Below, in pieces: positions 33,166-44,700 of a DNA stretch of 64,000 bases. Each line of letters opens with the position of its first letter. The stretch's first letter is position 1. Both the position numbers and the translations under genes were made by a program. Origin of the DNA: Craterostigma plantagineum (Eukaryota > Streptophyta > Magnoliopsida > Lamiales > Linderniaceae). The notes beneath the pieces are model-generated. The model was not told where the DNA came from. It made no database searches and saw only the letters and a list, made by a program, of their open reading frames with translations. The stretch spans positions 19,903,501 to 19,967,500 of the forward strand of contig JAPQWV010000017.1 in assembly GCA_027422505.1 (NCBI GenBank), read 5' to 3'.

Positions 33166-33360
33166 CACAGGCTGAGGAACTACAAATATGTTACCGTTCA
33201 CGAGTCGGCAACGGCGGCGGAGGGCAGCGGAGAAACGGTGGTGGTGGAGTCGTACGAGGTGGATGTGCCGGCGGGGAATACGGCGGAGGAGATGCGGGCG
33301 TTCATGGAGACGATAGTGAGGTGTAATTTATAGTCGCTGGCGGGGATAGCTGAGAAATAG
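33166..33360 (+). pseudogene. PYL: C-terminal relic of a PYR/PYL abscisic acid receptor gene
   Basis: The translation from 33166 reads HRLRNYKYVTVHES, a short insert, VVVESYEVDVPAGNTAEEM, AFMETIVRCNL, then a TAG stop at 33331 and SLAGIAEK followed by the natural TAG at 33358. This matches the last about 60 residues of the START-fold PYL receptors: the HRL.NY.SVT strand (latch region), VVESY.VDVP.GNT and the C-terminal helix ending CNLQSLA.IAE. The internal TAG replaces the expected CAG (Gln). Everything N-terminal of the HRL motif, including the gate loop and most ligand contacts, is absent. It cannot form a receptor. Confidence 0.75.
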
Positions 33361-33835
33361 TGTATTAGTTCCAATTAATGAAGACCGGTTAGTTATCGTG
33401 TTTTAATGAATTTTAAGTATGATACAGAGTAAAGGATTATTTATATTACGTCTGTTATTTCTTGGTTTGATGGTATATAGAATTATAGATGTATATATTT
33501 ACTTTTGTGGACGTACATAAGTTGTATAATGTAACGCTCTCTAATATCTTTCGTGGATCCCTTTAACTTTCATTACCTTTGCCACAAGAAAATTTTTGGG
33601 CTTACTGGGCCTACGATTGAAAATTTTCCTTTGGCAAAACAATGCAAAATTTATAACTTTGGGTAGATAAGAATACTGAGTATGTCGAAATAAATTTAGA
33701 TTTCTGAACATTTTTTTCTTATAAAATGAGTAGTATTCCAATTCAGCAACCAAGTTGGTGAAAAATATCAATTCAGCAACTAAGTTGGTGAAACATATTC
33801 TATGTCACCAGTCAGTTGAGATTTTTTTTTTGTAT
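33361..33835. other. Intergenic, no gene seen
   Basis: AT-rich sequence downstream of the PYL relic. Its first part may be the former 3' untranslated region. Confidence 0.45.
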
Positions 33836-34227
33836 AATTAAGTTTCAGGCCCAAATGATGTTTTAAGTTAGGTTTCAAGCCCATGTCAAAAAATTTTTAG
33901 GGTTAAGGACCCGATTTTTGTAAAATTTAGAGATAAGGACCTAAAATTTACGCAAGTATTAAACAGTGTATATGAACTGGTATCGGACTACGTTTTGTGT
34001 TATTATAGAATAATGAAGTGGTACTGGAGAACGATGAAGTGATACTACAGAACGATGAATTGGTACTGAAAAACCATGACGTCGTACTGCAGGTCCATGA
34101 AGTGATACTACAGGTTCATGAAGTGGTACTGAGAAACACTTAAGTGTATCAGGTCCTTAAAACCAAAAATTTTCTTACAGTGTCTGAAACCTAAATGAAA
34201 CTTATGTTGGGGCCTGAAGCCTAATTG
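33836..34227. mobile_element. Inverted-repeat MITE with internal 21-bp minisatellite
   Basis: Arms: AATTAAGTTTCAGGCCCAAA at the left and an imperfect complement (GGGGCCTGAAGCCTAATTG) at the right. Inner arm blocks also pair (GGTTTCAAGCC with GTCTGAAACC; AAATTTTTAGGGTTAAGGACC with GTCCTTAAAACCAAAAATTTT). Between them, 34015-34140 holds six 21-bp units of the form GAAGTGGTACTGNAGAACNAT. The element is non-coding. Confidence 0.75.
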
Positions 34228-34886
34228 CCCTTTTTTACATATTTTGTTGGAAAAATAATCGGAGACTCAAATCAAAATTTATCAGCCTATTTTTACATTG
34301 GTCACCATAATCCTATTCATGTTGGTACGCCATCCAATAGATTTAGATTTTTGGACACGTCATCGATTAAATTTTCGACTATGTGTTAAAAATCCAATAT
34401 ATTTGGATTACTACCCAAATGGATAGGAAAGAATGGAGTGAGATTCTCTGTCACATTCTTTTGTCCATTTTTTGTCCCATAACGAGGATACTTGACGAGT
34501 GTCAAATTCAGGGTTTAGAATTACTTCTTTTGGTTTATTTTAATTTATAATTTTGTTATTACATATTCCACCAAATTCATTGTTTCATTAAATTTATATG
34601 ATATAATCAAATAAACATATCTAATTTATTATTTATTTCGGATATATTGATGTCCATATCTTATATCTTTCGATATTCATAAATATCATTTTATTTTGAA
34701 TATTATAAAACATGGGATATAAGATGTGATATTTTTGTGGGAGATTGGATATATTACGGTGTGTAATAACTGTTGTTGCACAAATTGTGGGATAAAGGTT
34801 GGGACAGAAATAGAGAGAGAAAAATCGATATATACTAGCCAACTAAATTTCTAACCTCCACAAAAGAAAAACAATAAAACAAGGCA
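34228..34886. other. Intergenic, no gene seen
   Basis: AT-rich sequence between two MITEs. I see no gene or repeat. Confidence 0.5.
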
Positions 34887-35284
34887 AAATTATAAAATTA
34901 GGTCACTAAGTATACAAGTTTTCGTTTTTGGGTTACCATGTTTGATAATTGCAAAAGTATGTCACTAACTCTTCATGTGAAAACAATTTTGGGTCATGTT
35001 TTCAATTTTAGGTCACTGAGAATATAATTTTCGATTTTGGGTCACTAAGTTTACATTATTTTGGGACACTATGTTTATAACAGTACCAAATGAGTAACCC
35101 AAAATTGAAAAAAATGTAAACTTAGTGACCCAAAAACGAAAATATATATTTTTAGTGACCTAAAATTGAAAACATGACCCAAAATTGTTTTCACATGAAA
35201 AGTTAGTGACCTACTTTTGCAATTACCAAACATAGTGACCCAAAAACGAAAACATATATACTTAGTGACCTAATTTTATAATTT
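34887..35284. mobile_element. Foldback MITE, two arms of about 190 bp
   Basis: Almost the entire 398 bp is one palindrome. AAATTATAAAATTAGGTCAC at the left is mirrored by GTGACCTAATTTTATAATTT at the right. Inner blocks (CAAAAGTA.GTCACTAA, CATGTGAAAACAATTTTGGG, GACCCAAAAACGAAAA) pair likewise. The centre is near 35075. GGTCACTAAG-type motifs occur at regular intervals within each arm. Strong foldback structures of this type can give rise to small RNAs when transcribed. Confidence 0.85.
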
Positions 35285-36430
35285 CCCCCGTAAAACAATC
35301 ATTGTTAATTGTTATGATTATAGAATTCAAATCTTCAAAATGTCAAACTTGCATGGTTCGATTCACGTTGCGGCAATGTGTTGTACCATACTAAAAAAAC
35401 ATTTGAAGGAAAAAAAAAAGACAATTATTTCCGACACAAATCTCAATGTGACCAAGCAATGTGTTTTTTTTCAAAACCAACTCCCATTAACTTCGAACTA
35501 TAGGTCCGTATGTTTTCTTTGACAATCTTTGGCTCAGGCTACCACTTTCACTTACGTCAGAAAATATATATTAATAAGGCGAAGAAATGGCATTGGCAAC
35601 TAAAAGGTTCGGTTATATAATAACAAATAACCTAACCCTGGGTTTGGAAGTATTTACAAATTACACCTCGAGCCCGCCATTAAAGACGAAAATTTCAAGG
35701 TTGATTGATAATCAGAAACTATTCTGTCTTAATATCGCATTTCAATGTTGGGCTTTATGTTTATATTCAACTTCTTTGACCTACTACTACCCTTTTCTTT
35801 CACATCATAACTTTGACCTAGTAGTTTAATCAATTTCCATTTTCCAACGGTTAACACTTTCACCCCATTACAGAATTTTTCTTAGCAAAAGATTTAATCA
35901 TAACTAGAAGTTTGTGATCGAATATTAAAGATTTATTGAGGTCGTGAGAAATAATGGGTCAATAGAAGTTTGTGATTAAATTACAACGTACTTATACTAT
36001 TGTCGGTGAACACTTTTTCTTTTCATTTCATCCATATTAATCCATCTTTATCTATTATATGTCAATGTTGCCTTTTTCTAAACTCCACATGGTGGTTGAC
36101 TAAAATCATCTCGACCTCGTTTTCCCGACATCGACTCATTAGTTAAAGTTGGAAGTTTGGATGCACACGAGGAAAGATTCCGTAACCCCAAATAAATAAA
36201 ATACGATGTACTCTTTAATTTACATTTATTATACAATCGCTATTACTAAATGGCTTGTATATTTATATATGCCATATAATATGCGTTTCCTCATCTCTAT
36301 TCACATATATATCAGACATATTAACGAAACATTGTAACAGTTGAACACGAAAAACCGCAAGAATTTGAGATAAAACAAACATATATTATGCGGACAACAT
36401 GCGTGACATTAATCTCGTCCCATGAATCAC
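35285..36430. other. Intergenic, no gene seen
   Basis: Only short frames are open and none shows a recognisable motif or codon pattern. The right end is probably the LBD 3' untranslated region; a short CA repeat is at 36458-36476. Confidence 0.5.
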
Positions 36431-36551
36431 TTAGGGTTTTCCATAAAAAAAAAAAAAACACACACACACACACACAAAACCATAGCCATTCTCATTCACC
36501 TCTCTAAAAAATAAAGATGTCAAGAAATAATTAAAAAAAAAACCTACAAAA

Positions 36552-37251
36552 TCAAGTCCATGGAGCTGATAATAGAGACTGCTCATTCTTGTAAGAAGAA
36601 TATCCATCATCACACATCCAACTGAAATCCCCATTATCGTCGTCGTAATAATCACTACTACCGCGATCAAAGAATATCGGGTTATTCGTTGCATTCGAGG
36701 CATTATATTCTTGACAACGATGGCCATTTTGCCTTTGAATGTAAAGTAACATCTCAGCCCTAGCCATGGCCAACTGCATTTGTAGGTCGAGCACTTGTTC
36801 TTGAAGGTACGATATTGCCCCTACGCACCCGTAAATTGGATCTCTTACACGGGCGTTCGCCTCATAAACTAAACTGCTCACCATGTCCGCCCTTTGTTCA
36901 AACGGAATCTCCTGCAATAAATTTTTCATATATTAAGAACCAGACTACGGAGATGATGATCTCTGCTCGTTTTTCTAGCCCAAGTCCATATAAGTTTGTG
37001 GGGTTTAACTCTAAAACCAATTAGCAATAGAGAGAGTATCACAAGAGAGATATGCGCTGAACAAATTAATAAATAGAATATTAAACTAAGAGCACCTGCA
37101 GCATTTTGCTGACGTTACTTGCGCCGAAGACCTTGTGAACGATGGCGAACTGTTGGGGGTCGTCGGGCGGGAAATAAGGGGCGAATATGCATTCTTTAGA
37201 ACAACGTCGTCGAAGCAATTTGCACGAGGCGCACGGCGAATTGCAACCCAT
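36552..37251 (-). CDS. LBD: LOB-domain (LBD) transcription factor, class I
   Basis: Two exons, 37096-37251 and 36552-36911, give 171 codons. The start is ATG at 37251; upstream in-frame codons lack an ATG. The zinc-finger-like block C-x2-C-x6-C-x3-C is at residues 7-21 (CASCKLLRRRCSKEC). The GAS block includes FAIVHKVFGASNVSKMLQ (ending at 52, the intron position), and RVRDPIYGCVG follows at 73-83. A coiled coil with Leu/Val spacing (ISYLQEQVLDLQMQLAMARAEM) at about 85-106 marks class I. The intron after KMLQ is the common LBD position. LBD proteins bind DNA in the nucleus and pattern organ boundaries, roots and vascular tissue. The C-terminus is short and acidic (SSDYYDDDNGDFSW). Subtype cannot be fixed; the LBD1/4/11/12 group looks closest by memory. 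Confidence 0.9.
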
Positions 37252-37578
37252 TTCGTCTTTTTTCTCTTTCAAATAAAAACTTCAGTGTGAAGTATTTTGC
37301 TAGTGTATGTATGGGAATGATGGAGAGTGTGTGTATCTATTTATAAATTGGATGGAGAGAAGGGTGTGAACGAAGTGATGCGAAATAATGTTAGTTCACG
37401 ACGTATTAAAAATTGGAAAGTGATGAGGTTTGTGATAAAATATTTTTTTTTAAGTTTGTAATATCTCAGTTGGGGTTGGGATTTGAAGCCTTTTATTTCT
37501 TAGTCAAAGAATGATCAGTGTTGGAGAGGAGAAAAACGGTGGGCTTCAAATGCCTTTTTCTTCAAATATTGTGTATTT
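37252..37578. other. LBD upstream region
   Basis: Promoter side of the minus-strand LBD gene, about 330 bp before the 1.95-kb TIR element. No clear core promoter motif was identified. Confidence 0.45.
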
Positions 37579-37586
37579 ATTATTTA

Positions 37587-39538
37587 CTGTATTGCTATTC
37601 ACCGCCCATTTTTCCTAGTCACCGCCCCTAAAGGATTGAAAAAAGACATTTTTGCCCTTATGATATTTAAAGTAATTTAAAAAGAAAAACTAACTAAATA
37701 TATTATTTCGGTACGAAATACTGAAAACTACATACACAAATAAATTCGAACAATCGATCGATACGAAAAAAATTTTGATTTAACATTTCCGGACTGATCG
37801 ATCGATATTTTCGGACCGATCGATCGATTTTAGGACCGATCGATCGATACTGTCGTAAAAATCATTCAACACGGATCGAAATAGTTTGAAAAAAGTCCCG
37901 AGCGAACCAAAATTTCGACCGACGCTTGGCACGGCCGAAGAACAATTTCGGCCGCCACAAGGCACGGCGAAACACAATTTCGGCTGTGACATGTGGTAGC
38001 CGAAATTATGGTTCGGTCGTGCCAGCGCCGGCCGAAATTGCGTTTCGGCCGGAGCTGGTCCGGCCGAATTTATGTTTTGGCCGGGACAGCTGTGGCCGAA
38101 ATCTGATTTCGGCCCACTCATGCAGGGCCGCAATCTCACTTCGGCCGCCTACAAGGGGCCGAAAATTCGGTTTGGCTGCTTAAATTTTTTTATTGTTATT
38201 TTGTAAAACTAATATTTTTCGTTGTTATTATTTTGTGTTATTAATTTTTTTTGTTGTTATTATTTTGTATTTTTTTTATTATTAATTCTTTTTGTTATAA
38301 TTATTTTGTAATATTAATATTTTTTGTTGTTATTATATTGTATTATTAATTTTTTTTGTTTTTAAGTTTTTTTTGTTATAATTATTTTGTAATATTATTA
38401 TTTTTTGTTATTATTTTGTAATATTAATATTTTTTGTTGTTATTATTTTGTAATATTAATATTTTATGTTGTTATTATTTTGTATTATTAATTTTTTTTG
38501 TTATAATTATTTTGTAATATTAATATTTTGTGTTGTGATTATTTTGTAATATTAATTTTTTTGTTGTTATTATTTTGTAATATTAATATTTTTTGTTGTA
38601 TTATTTTGTATTATTTATTTTTTATTATTAGTTTTTTTGTTATAATTATTTTGTAATATTAATATGTTTTGTTGGTATTATTAATTTTTTTTGTTATTAA
38701 GTTTTTTGTTATAGATATTTTGTAATATTATTTTTTTTGGGCTTGTTAATGTACCCAAATGGAGAAAATATTAAGTTGAGAGACATGGGCTTTATTTTGG
38801 GCTTGTGAAGGTGAATTAATTGGGGGGACTTTAAGTGAAGAGTTGTTGTCCCACATTGGAAAAACAACATGGTTTCACCCACCTTATATATAGATGCGAA
38901 TTTTATTAGTTTAAATTAAATAGCTAATATTATGCCACATGTAAGTCGCTCGCTTGCACGCGCAGGGGGTGCAAATCAGGCCGACTTGTGTGCGAGCGCG
39001 CGTCCCGCGCACACGATTGCCGGGCCGAGAACGGTGGACCTGACCAACCCGCGTTTTGCTCCGGTTTTAACTTTTATTCCTGTCGGTATTGAAAAAAATA
39101 AAAATACGATCGAACGAAATTTTCAACCGGGCTGTGCACGGGCCGAACTGACATTTCGGCCGGGCCTGTGCGGGCCAAACTGAAATTTTGGCAGGGCCTG
39201 CGCGGGCCGAACTGAGATTTCGGCCGGGCCTGTGCGGGCCGAAAATGTCAATCGGCCAGCACACTGCCTACCGAAAATATCGTTCGGCCCACGCACTGCA
39301 GGACCGAAAATATCGATCGTTCGGTCCTAAAATGTTAAATCGAATTTTTTTTTTCCGTATCGAGATCGATCGTTCGAATTTATTTGTGTATGTAGTTTTC
39401 AGTATTTCGTACCATAATTATATATTTAGTTAGTTTTTTCTTTTTAAATTAATTTGAATATCATAAGGGCAAAAACATCATTTTCAAGCCCTTTAGGGGC
39501 AGTAACTAGGAAAAAAGGAACGGTGAATAGCAATTCCC
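37587..39538. mobile_element. 1.95-kb TIR element with GGCCGAAAT repeats (MULE- or hAT-like)
   Basis: TIRs of about 190 bp: the left starts with TATTGCTATTCACCG and the right ends with CGGTGAATAGCAAT. They continue through CCTAAAGG, CATTTTTGCCCTTATGAT, AACTAACTAAATATA and GAAAACTACATACACAAATA in mirrored order. ATTATTTA flanks both sides (37579-37586, 39539-39546), an 8-bp duplication. Subterminal blocks of GGCCGAAAT.CGTTTCGGCC-type repeats (37915-38165, 39130-39310) and GATCGATCGAT palindromes lie inside the TIRs. The middle (38180-38740) is an AT-rich minisatellite. No transposase coding is seen; the open frames follow from the GC-rich repeats. Confidence 0.8.
38180..38740. repeat. AT-rich minisatellite, about 31-bp unit
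   Basis: Degenerate tandem units of the form TTTTTTGTTGTTATTATTTT (then GTAATATTAATA) follow one another about fifteen to eighteen times, with shortened copies. It forms the core of the 1.95-kb TIR element. Confidence 0.8.
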
Positions 39539-39546
39539 ATTATTTA

Positions 39547-40192
39547 TCTTGTTATTTCATGGAATCAAAACAGGGTTTTGTGTCATTACTTATATAAGAC
39601 AAAGGTTGGCACAACATTTCATATTGTGAAGCCAAAGGTTATCATCAAATTGCTTCAGCTGCCGTGTTAACAATGTTTTATAAACGATGACATGACTTAT
39701 AACAAAATTAATAGATTAAAAAATAAATGTAATATACAAAAATCTCACATTTGATCAGTGGATTCTTTACAATGCAAGTGTCACTAAGTACGTCGATTTT
39801 CAATATTTGTAACTATATTGGATAACTATCGGAATAGGTCACGAACTTCATGTCGTAATAATTGAAGGTTTTGATTATTTTCTTTAAATAGAGTATTTTC
39901 TTTAAATAATCATATAGCGGCTTTTTAAATTCACCCATTTTTTGACGCTCCATATAAAAGTGTGATAAATAAAATGGAGTATATTGAACTCCATGTTGTT
40001 GACTGCCGCTATATAATATGTTAATGAAAATATAATCGTGTTGTTTTGTCCGACCACGTCGTTCTAGTTTTACTTCTACATAAGGACTTACAAGGAATTA
40101 AATAACATATATTCAAGAAACATCGATTCAATTAGACTATGGAATTAAATATAAATCAAGAACCCTCGAGAGTTAATGACGATTAGATAATA
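39547..40192. other. Intergenic, no gene seen
   Basis: AT-rich, non-coding sequence left of the first small Helitron. Confidence 0.5.
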
Positions 40193-40416
40193 CTAATATT
40201 TTCTTGCACACCGGATGTGTGTTATATAAAAATATCTATATTTAATAAAGAAATCATAATACTAAAAATAGAAGGACAAATTTGGAAATATAAAAATATT
40301 GTGTTAGTTGGTGGTTACACTAAATTATATTATTATTATTTTATTAATTAATAAGAACTGACCAAATTAAGGAATTGACGGTTGGTATCCCAGTCACCAT
40401 TTATATATAGCATAGA
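40193..40416 (-). mobile_element. Small non-autonomous Helitron, minus strand
   Basis: Read on the minus strand it starts TCTATGCTATATATAAA after a host A and ends with a hairpin (CACA, loop CATCCGG, TGTG) about 11 bases before TTAG and a host T. The start and hairpin fit plant mini-Helitrons; TTAG instead of CTAG is a one-base departure. Confidence 0.45.
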
Positions 40417-40872
40417 TATTTATTCAAGAACGATCGATTTACATGATTAAGAGAAGCATCTCAAATTTCGAATATTCATAAAAAATACAAAAACATCCAC
40501 GTGAGTCTACATTCAGCCAATGTCTTCGGGCCCCAAAACACTATGCAACTTTATTACAAACAACGGTCACAAATTTTCTAGTACAAGACTTATATACTAT
40601 TTTATCTAAGCCTAATTGCTGTATTCAATTTGGAAGAATATAGAAACATAATAACTATATACCAAAGAAGTATTATTATCAATGAAGATTTTTGATTTGA
40701 TAGCAACGAGCATAATATCAGTTCACGAGGTATTCAGCATTTAACAATGCACGTGAATTGTGAAAAATTGCAATCCAAGCTTTATATCTCTAAGGGATCA
40801 AGTGGGATTCAAGATTATGACTTGAAAAGAAAATGGAGTAGTTCCTAATAGAGCAAGTGGTCAACTTTTTCA

Positions 40873-41111
40873 TCTCTCTATTTTATTAAGGGTACGGTAA
40901 CTGCTCCCAAATTAATTAGTGTGGCAACCGCAAATTACCATTCTACCTTAATTTTAAATTTATCATCATTACATCTTAAAATTATTTTTTTAATTCTTAA
41001 AAATAATAAAAAATGAAATCCAACATTATAATTTCGCCTGTTAAAATTTAAAAATATAAAATTTATAAATTTATACAGTCAAACACACACGTCGGTGTGT
41101 TAAAATACTAG
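40873..41111 (+). mobile_element. Small non-autonomous Helitron, plus strand
   Basis: Starts TCTCTCTATTTTATTAA after a host A (40872). Ends with the hairpin ACACAC-GTCG-GTGTGT (41085-41090 with 41095-41100), seven bases, then CTAG (41108-41111) and a host T. It is 239 bp, non-coding, and similar in size to the neighbouring minus-strand copy. Confidence 0.5.
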
Positions 41112-41706
41112 TATCTCTAAATGGAGATCGTCATTAACTATTGTACGATGGAATTAGTCCTGCTAGAAGTTGATACCATCTTATAACCATATTTGACTCG
41201 GATAAACCTAATACGGACGAGATCGCCTCGTAACAGATAACGAGGTTAAATCCTATTCAGACTGAACTTAGTCGACTACGATGATGTATTGAAGTTCTAG
41301 GAATTTTATCAAAATCGAAACAAAACCAGAAAAAAAAAATAATAATAACAAAGGAACAAATGTCAAAACCAGCAGCAGCAGGTCTTAGTCTTATACGTAG
41401 ATAATAAAAATACAAAGTTAAGCGTCTACCCTCTCAGCTCTCAAACTATACCATTCTCCTCAGCTAAGACTGATTATTACAAATAAAACTTTTTGTCTCC
41501 TCCCATGAACACACACATCATTCAATAACAAGAAAAGAAAAAAAAAAGATTATACTTAGAACTCGGAAGCCCGCGATATCCCCAGAAGTTTTTCTTCAAA
41601 CACACACACGAACACACAACCAGAAAATTGAGAGAAGTCCACCAACTAAAGTGTATGTTGTTATTTCTCTCGCTGAGCAATGTAGACAAAGTAAATATCG
41701 TACTGA
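41112..41706. other. Clathrin heavy chain 3' flank
   Basis: Contains the presumed 3' untranslated region of the minus-strand clathrin gene. No other gene was found. Confidence 0.5.
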
Positions 41707-44700
41707 TCAATAAGATCCCATAGGTGGCATGCCAAAGGGTTGCATTGGAGGCATTCCCATACCCATCGGTGGCGGCGGACCGTATCCACCACCCATGCCT
41801 GGTGGTGCGGGTAATGCGAGTGGTAGCAACTGCGCATACATATTCTGCACCATATTCGCCACAACCAATCCATTACTTTCAGTTTTTATGTGAATAGAGA
41901 AATGATTAATCAAGAAGAATACTAGTACCTGTTGCATCACGACATCTTTCTCTTCGTTCTCTTTAGCTTTCTCCTCCTTTTGGGCTTCAATCTTGTCCTT
42001 TATCAGCTCATCAACTTTTCCCGTGTATTCACGGATGAACTGCAAGTTGTAACCAGATATTAAAAAAAAATGTTTGCAACGCAGGTGATTTTATGTAATC
42101 CATAATTGAAAAATATTATCTAACTTGACTTTACTGCACCACTTTATAAAGGAAAATATAGAATGCAATTACTTACCTGTAACAGATAGGGGAAGGCGAA
42201 GTCTAGCATGTTGTTCATCCACGCGAGTTCCAAAGCGACATCAGGGCGTATCAGGTCATAACAAACAAATAGGCAAGAAGCAAAGCACTCCTTTTTGCCC
42301 TGTGTTAAACACATACATATATAGTCAAAACTTGAGCAATGATCGATGGCCTCATATTTCCTCCACAAATATCAGTAAAAATTGTATCCAACGATTTTTA
42401 TTGCTTATGAGAGATAACATATGGGTGGGTCAGTATATGGAACATGGAAAAATAGTTCTTGCAGGTTTGGCAATTAAAAAATGAAAGGATACCGCATATG
42501 TAACCGTATCAATTTTGACCACGAAGCCACTGATTATTGATTTAACAGCAATAATCAGTAACAACACAGTCATGCAATATGATAAGAAAATCAAATTTTA
42601 AACTAAATATACAAAACTGACAAGATAAAAACGACATGTAAAATCGTGTTATCAATTGTACCTGTTCAATGAAGTACACAAGCAACTCCTCAGCAAGTTC
42701 ACGATCACCCGATTGTGAAGCAGTCTCCATTGCATCTTTGTAAAGGTTGTCTTTCTTTGACAAAGCAATTGATAGCTTCCATCTTCCAGCCTTCTTGTAA
42801 ATGTAGGCTGCAACACGCCTCATCTCAAGCAGCTCGTGTTTCTCAATCTGCTCAGAGGTGATGGAAAAGCTATAAATTGGTCCGAACATACAAGATACTC
42901 CGTCTATAAGCAGCAAGTAGAATTTCACCTTTTGAGCAAGACCAATCTGATCAAAGCTGTCGTGCAAATCTATTGATTCACGTAATCTGTCATAATCCTC
43001 CTCTTCCACATAGATCTCATTAAGAGCTTCATTAACTGCAGACACATTATTGCTTTGAACTGCTACCATGTAGGGTTTAACAAGACGTAAATGGCCCGCC
43101 TGAATAAACAATTGAACTGTCACGAATATGAAATATTAAGGCGATAATGATGATGATCACATCAAGACAAATGTGAACCTTTCTCATTATGTCAACAACA
43201 CGAGTGTGATCAACACGAAGAGCAAGGACGTTCAAGACATCGTTGATAAGATCAGGGTGCTCTTGTAAATAGAAGTGCACAGCCTTGTAGTAAAGCTCCA
43301 CATTAGCAACTTTGACAATAATATCTTTGAATTGCATATGATCCCATGCCTCTGGTGAATGATTCATGACCGTGGTAGCGGCATTGTCAAACTCATCATA
43401 CTGAATGTACAAGTATGTCAATTCTTGCCAGTGCTGCTGTTCATCACAAGCTCGGATAAGCTTGGGAATATTGAGACGGGTGGAAAATAATTTAATGTGT
43501 TCCATGAGCTTCTCATGACGGTATCTAGCATACAGAACACCAAGCTCTGTGAAGATGCCCATGTGTGCACGCTCTAATCCTAAACCACTCTCCATAAGAG
43601 AGATGAGCTCATTAAAGCATCCTCTGTTCTGATAGTACTCACTGACCTCTTCCAAATCATCAACCTGTAGTCACAAATGAAGCAATGCAATTGTGGTCCA
43701 ATATCGATAACTGGAAGGAAATTGAAAACATTGGAGCTACGGTGCATGTACCTGGACAATAACGTTAAGACCACAAATCTGAGCTAACCGAAATTCCTCG
43801 GCATCAACACAGGCAAAGCAGACTTCCTTCCATGTCTTTGCACTGTTAGCTTTCCGCGCAGCATCAACAGCACCTTGGAACTGTTTCAACTTCACTAATG
43901 TGCTTGCCAATTTGCCCCAGTTAGAAATAAAAGCATAGATGATCTTCGCAGCCTCATATAAACCTTCGTCAAACAAGCGATCCCCGACGTTAGGCAGATT
44001 GGCAACATTTGGCATAAGAATGAACTCTTCGATTTCACCAAGCCTGTCAATCTTGGCATACGCATAGATAAGCTCACTGTCCACTCTGGGCTCTTTCGTT
44101 TTCTGTCTAACCATTAGCAGATACTTAACCAAATCATGATAAGCTTCCCCATCAGCAGCAGCTTTAATGACTTCCAGAAATTGAGTTGCATCGTCAGCAC
44201 GAATAAATGATTCAATTGCATCACTGACAAGTCCTTCCCTGAGTTGTGCTTTAGCAACTTGACTCCAAACAGCATCTTCTTCAACACGGAATGCAAATTC
44301 CACAGAACGGTTTATGTCCCGTATGTTATCCAATAACACATTAACAGCTTGAACATTCAAATTGAATTTCTTGAAAATAGCATAAGCTTCTTCATATAAT
44401 TGAGCTTCCACCGCAACTTCACCAACGGCTGGTCCGTCAAAATTATCTAGTCTATTAACATAATCCATAACCCTCGATGGATCCGCTTTGATCGCAGTTA
44501 AGATAAGCAGATTTTGCAGGTTGAAATTTCCACTGAAAGCCGAGTTTTGAAGGACAATCTTTTCAAGCAACTCAATAAGTTCATGAGGAAGATCAGCTGT
44601 CATAAAAGCCTTAACAGCAGCAGAAACCTGCTCAGGGCTTTTGCTCTCCGGCAGAGCAGTAGATACAACTTGATCAATGAGCAACCTCCTGAATTCATTT

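Noticed and set aside
35587..35829. 80-codon frame on the plus strand
   Set aside because: No recognisable motif, AT-rich codons, no promoter or neighbour support.
36458..36476. CA microsatellite near the LBD 3' end
   Set aside because: Short, ordinary repeat of no special interest.
37780..39264. Open frames with repeated RPNFG/AEI-type residues on both strands
   Set aside because: These are translations of the GGCCGAAAT repeat arrays of the TIR element, open in both directions for the same reason.
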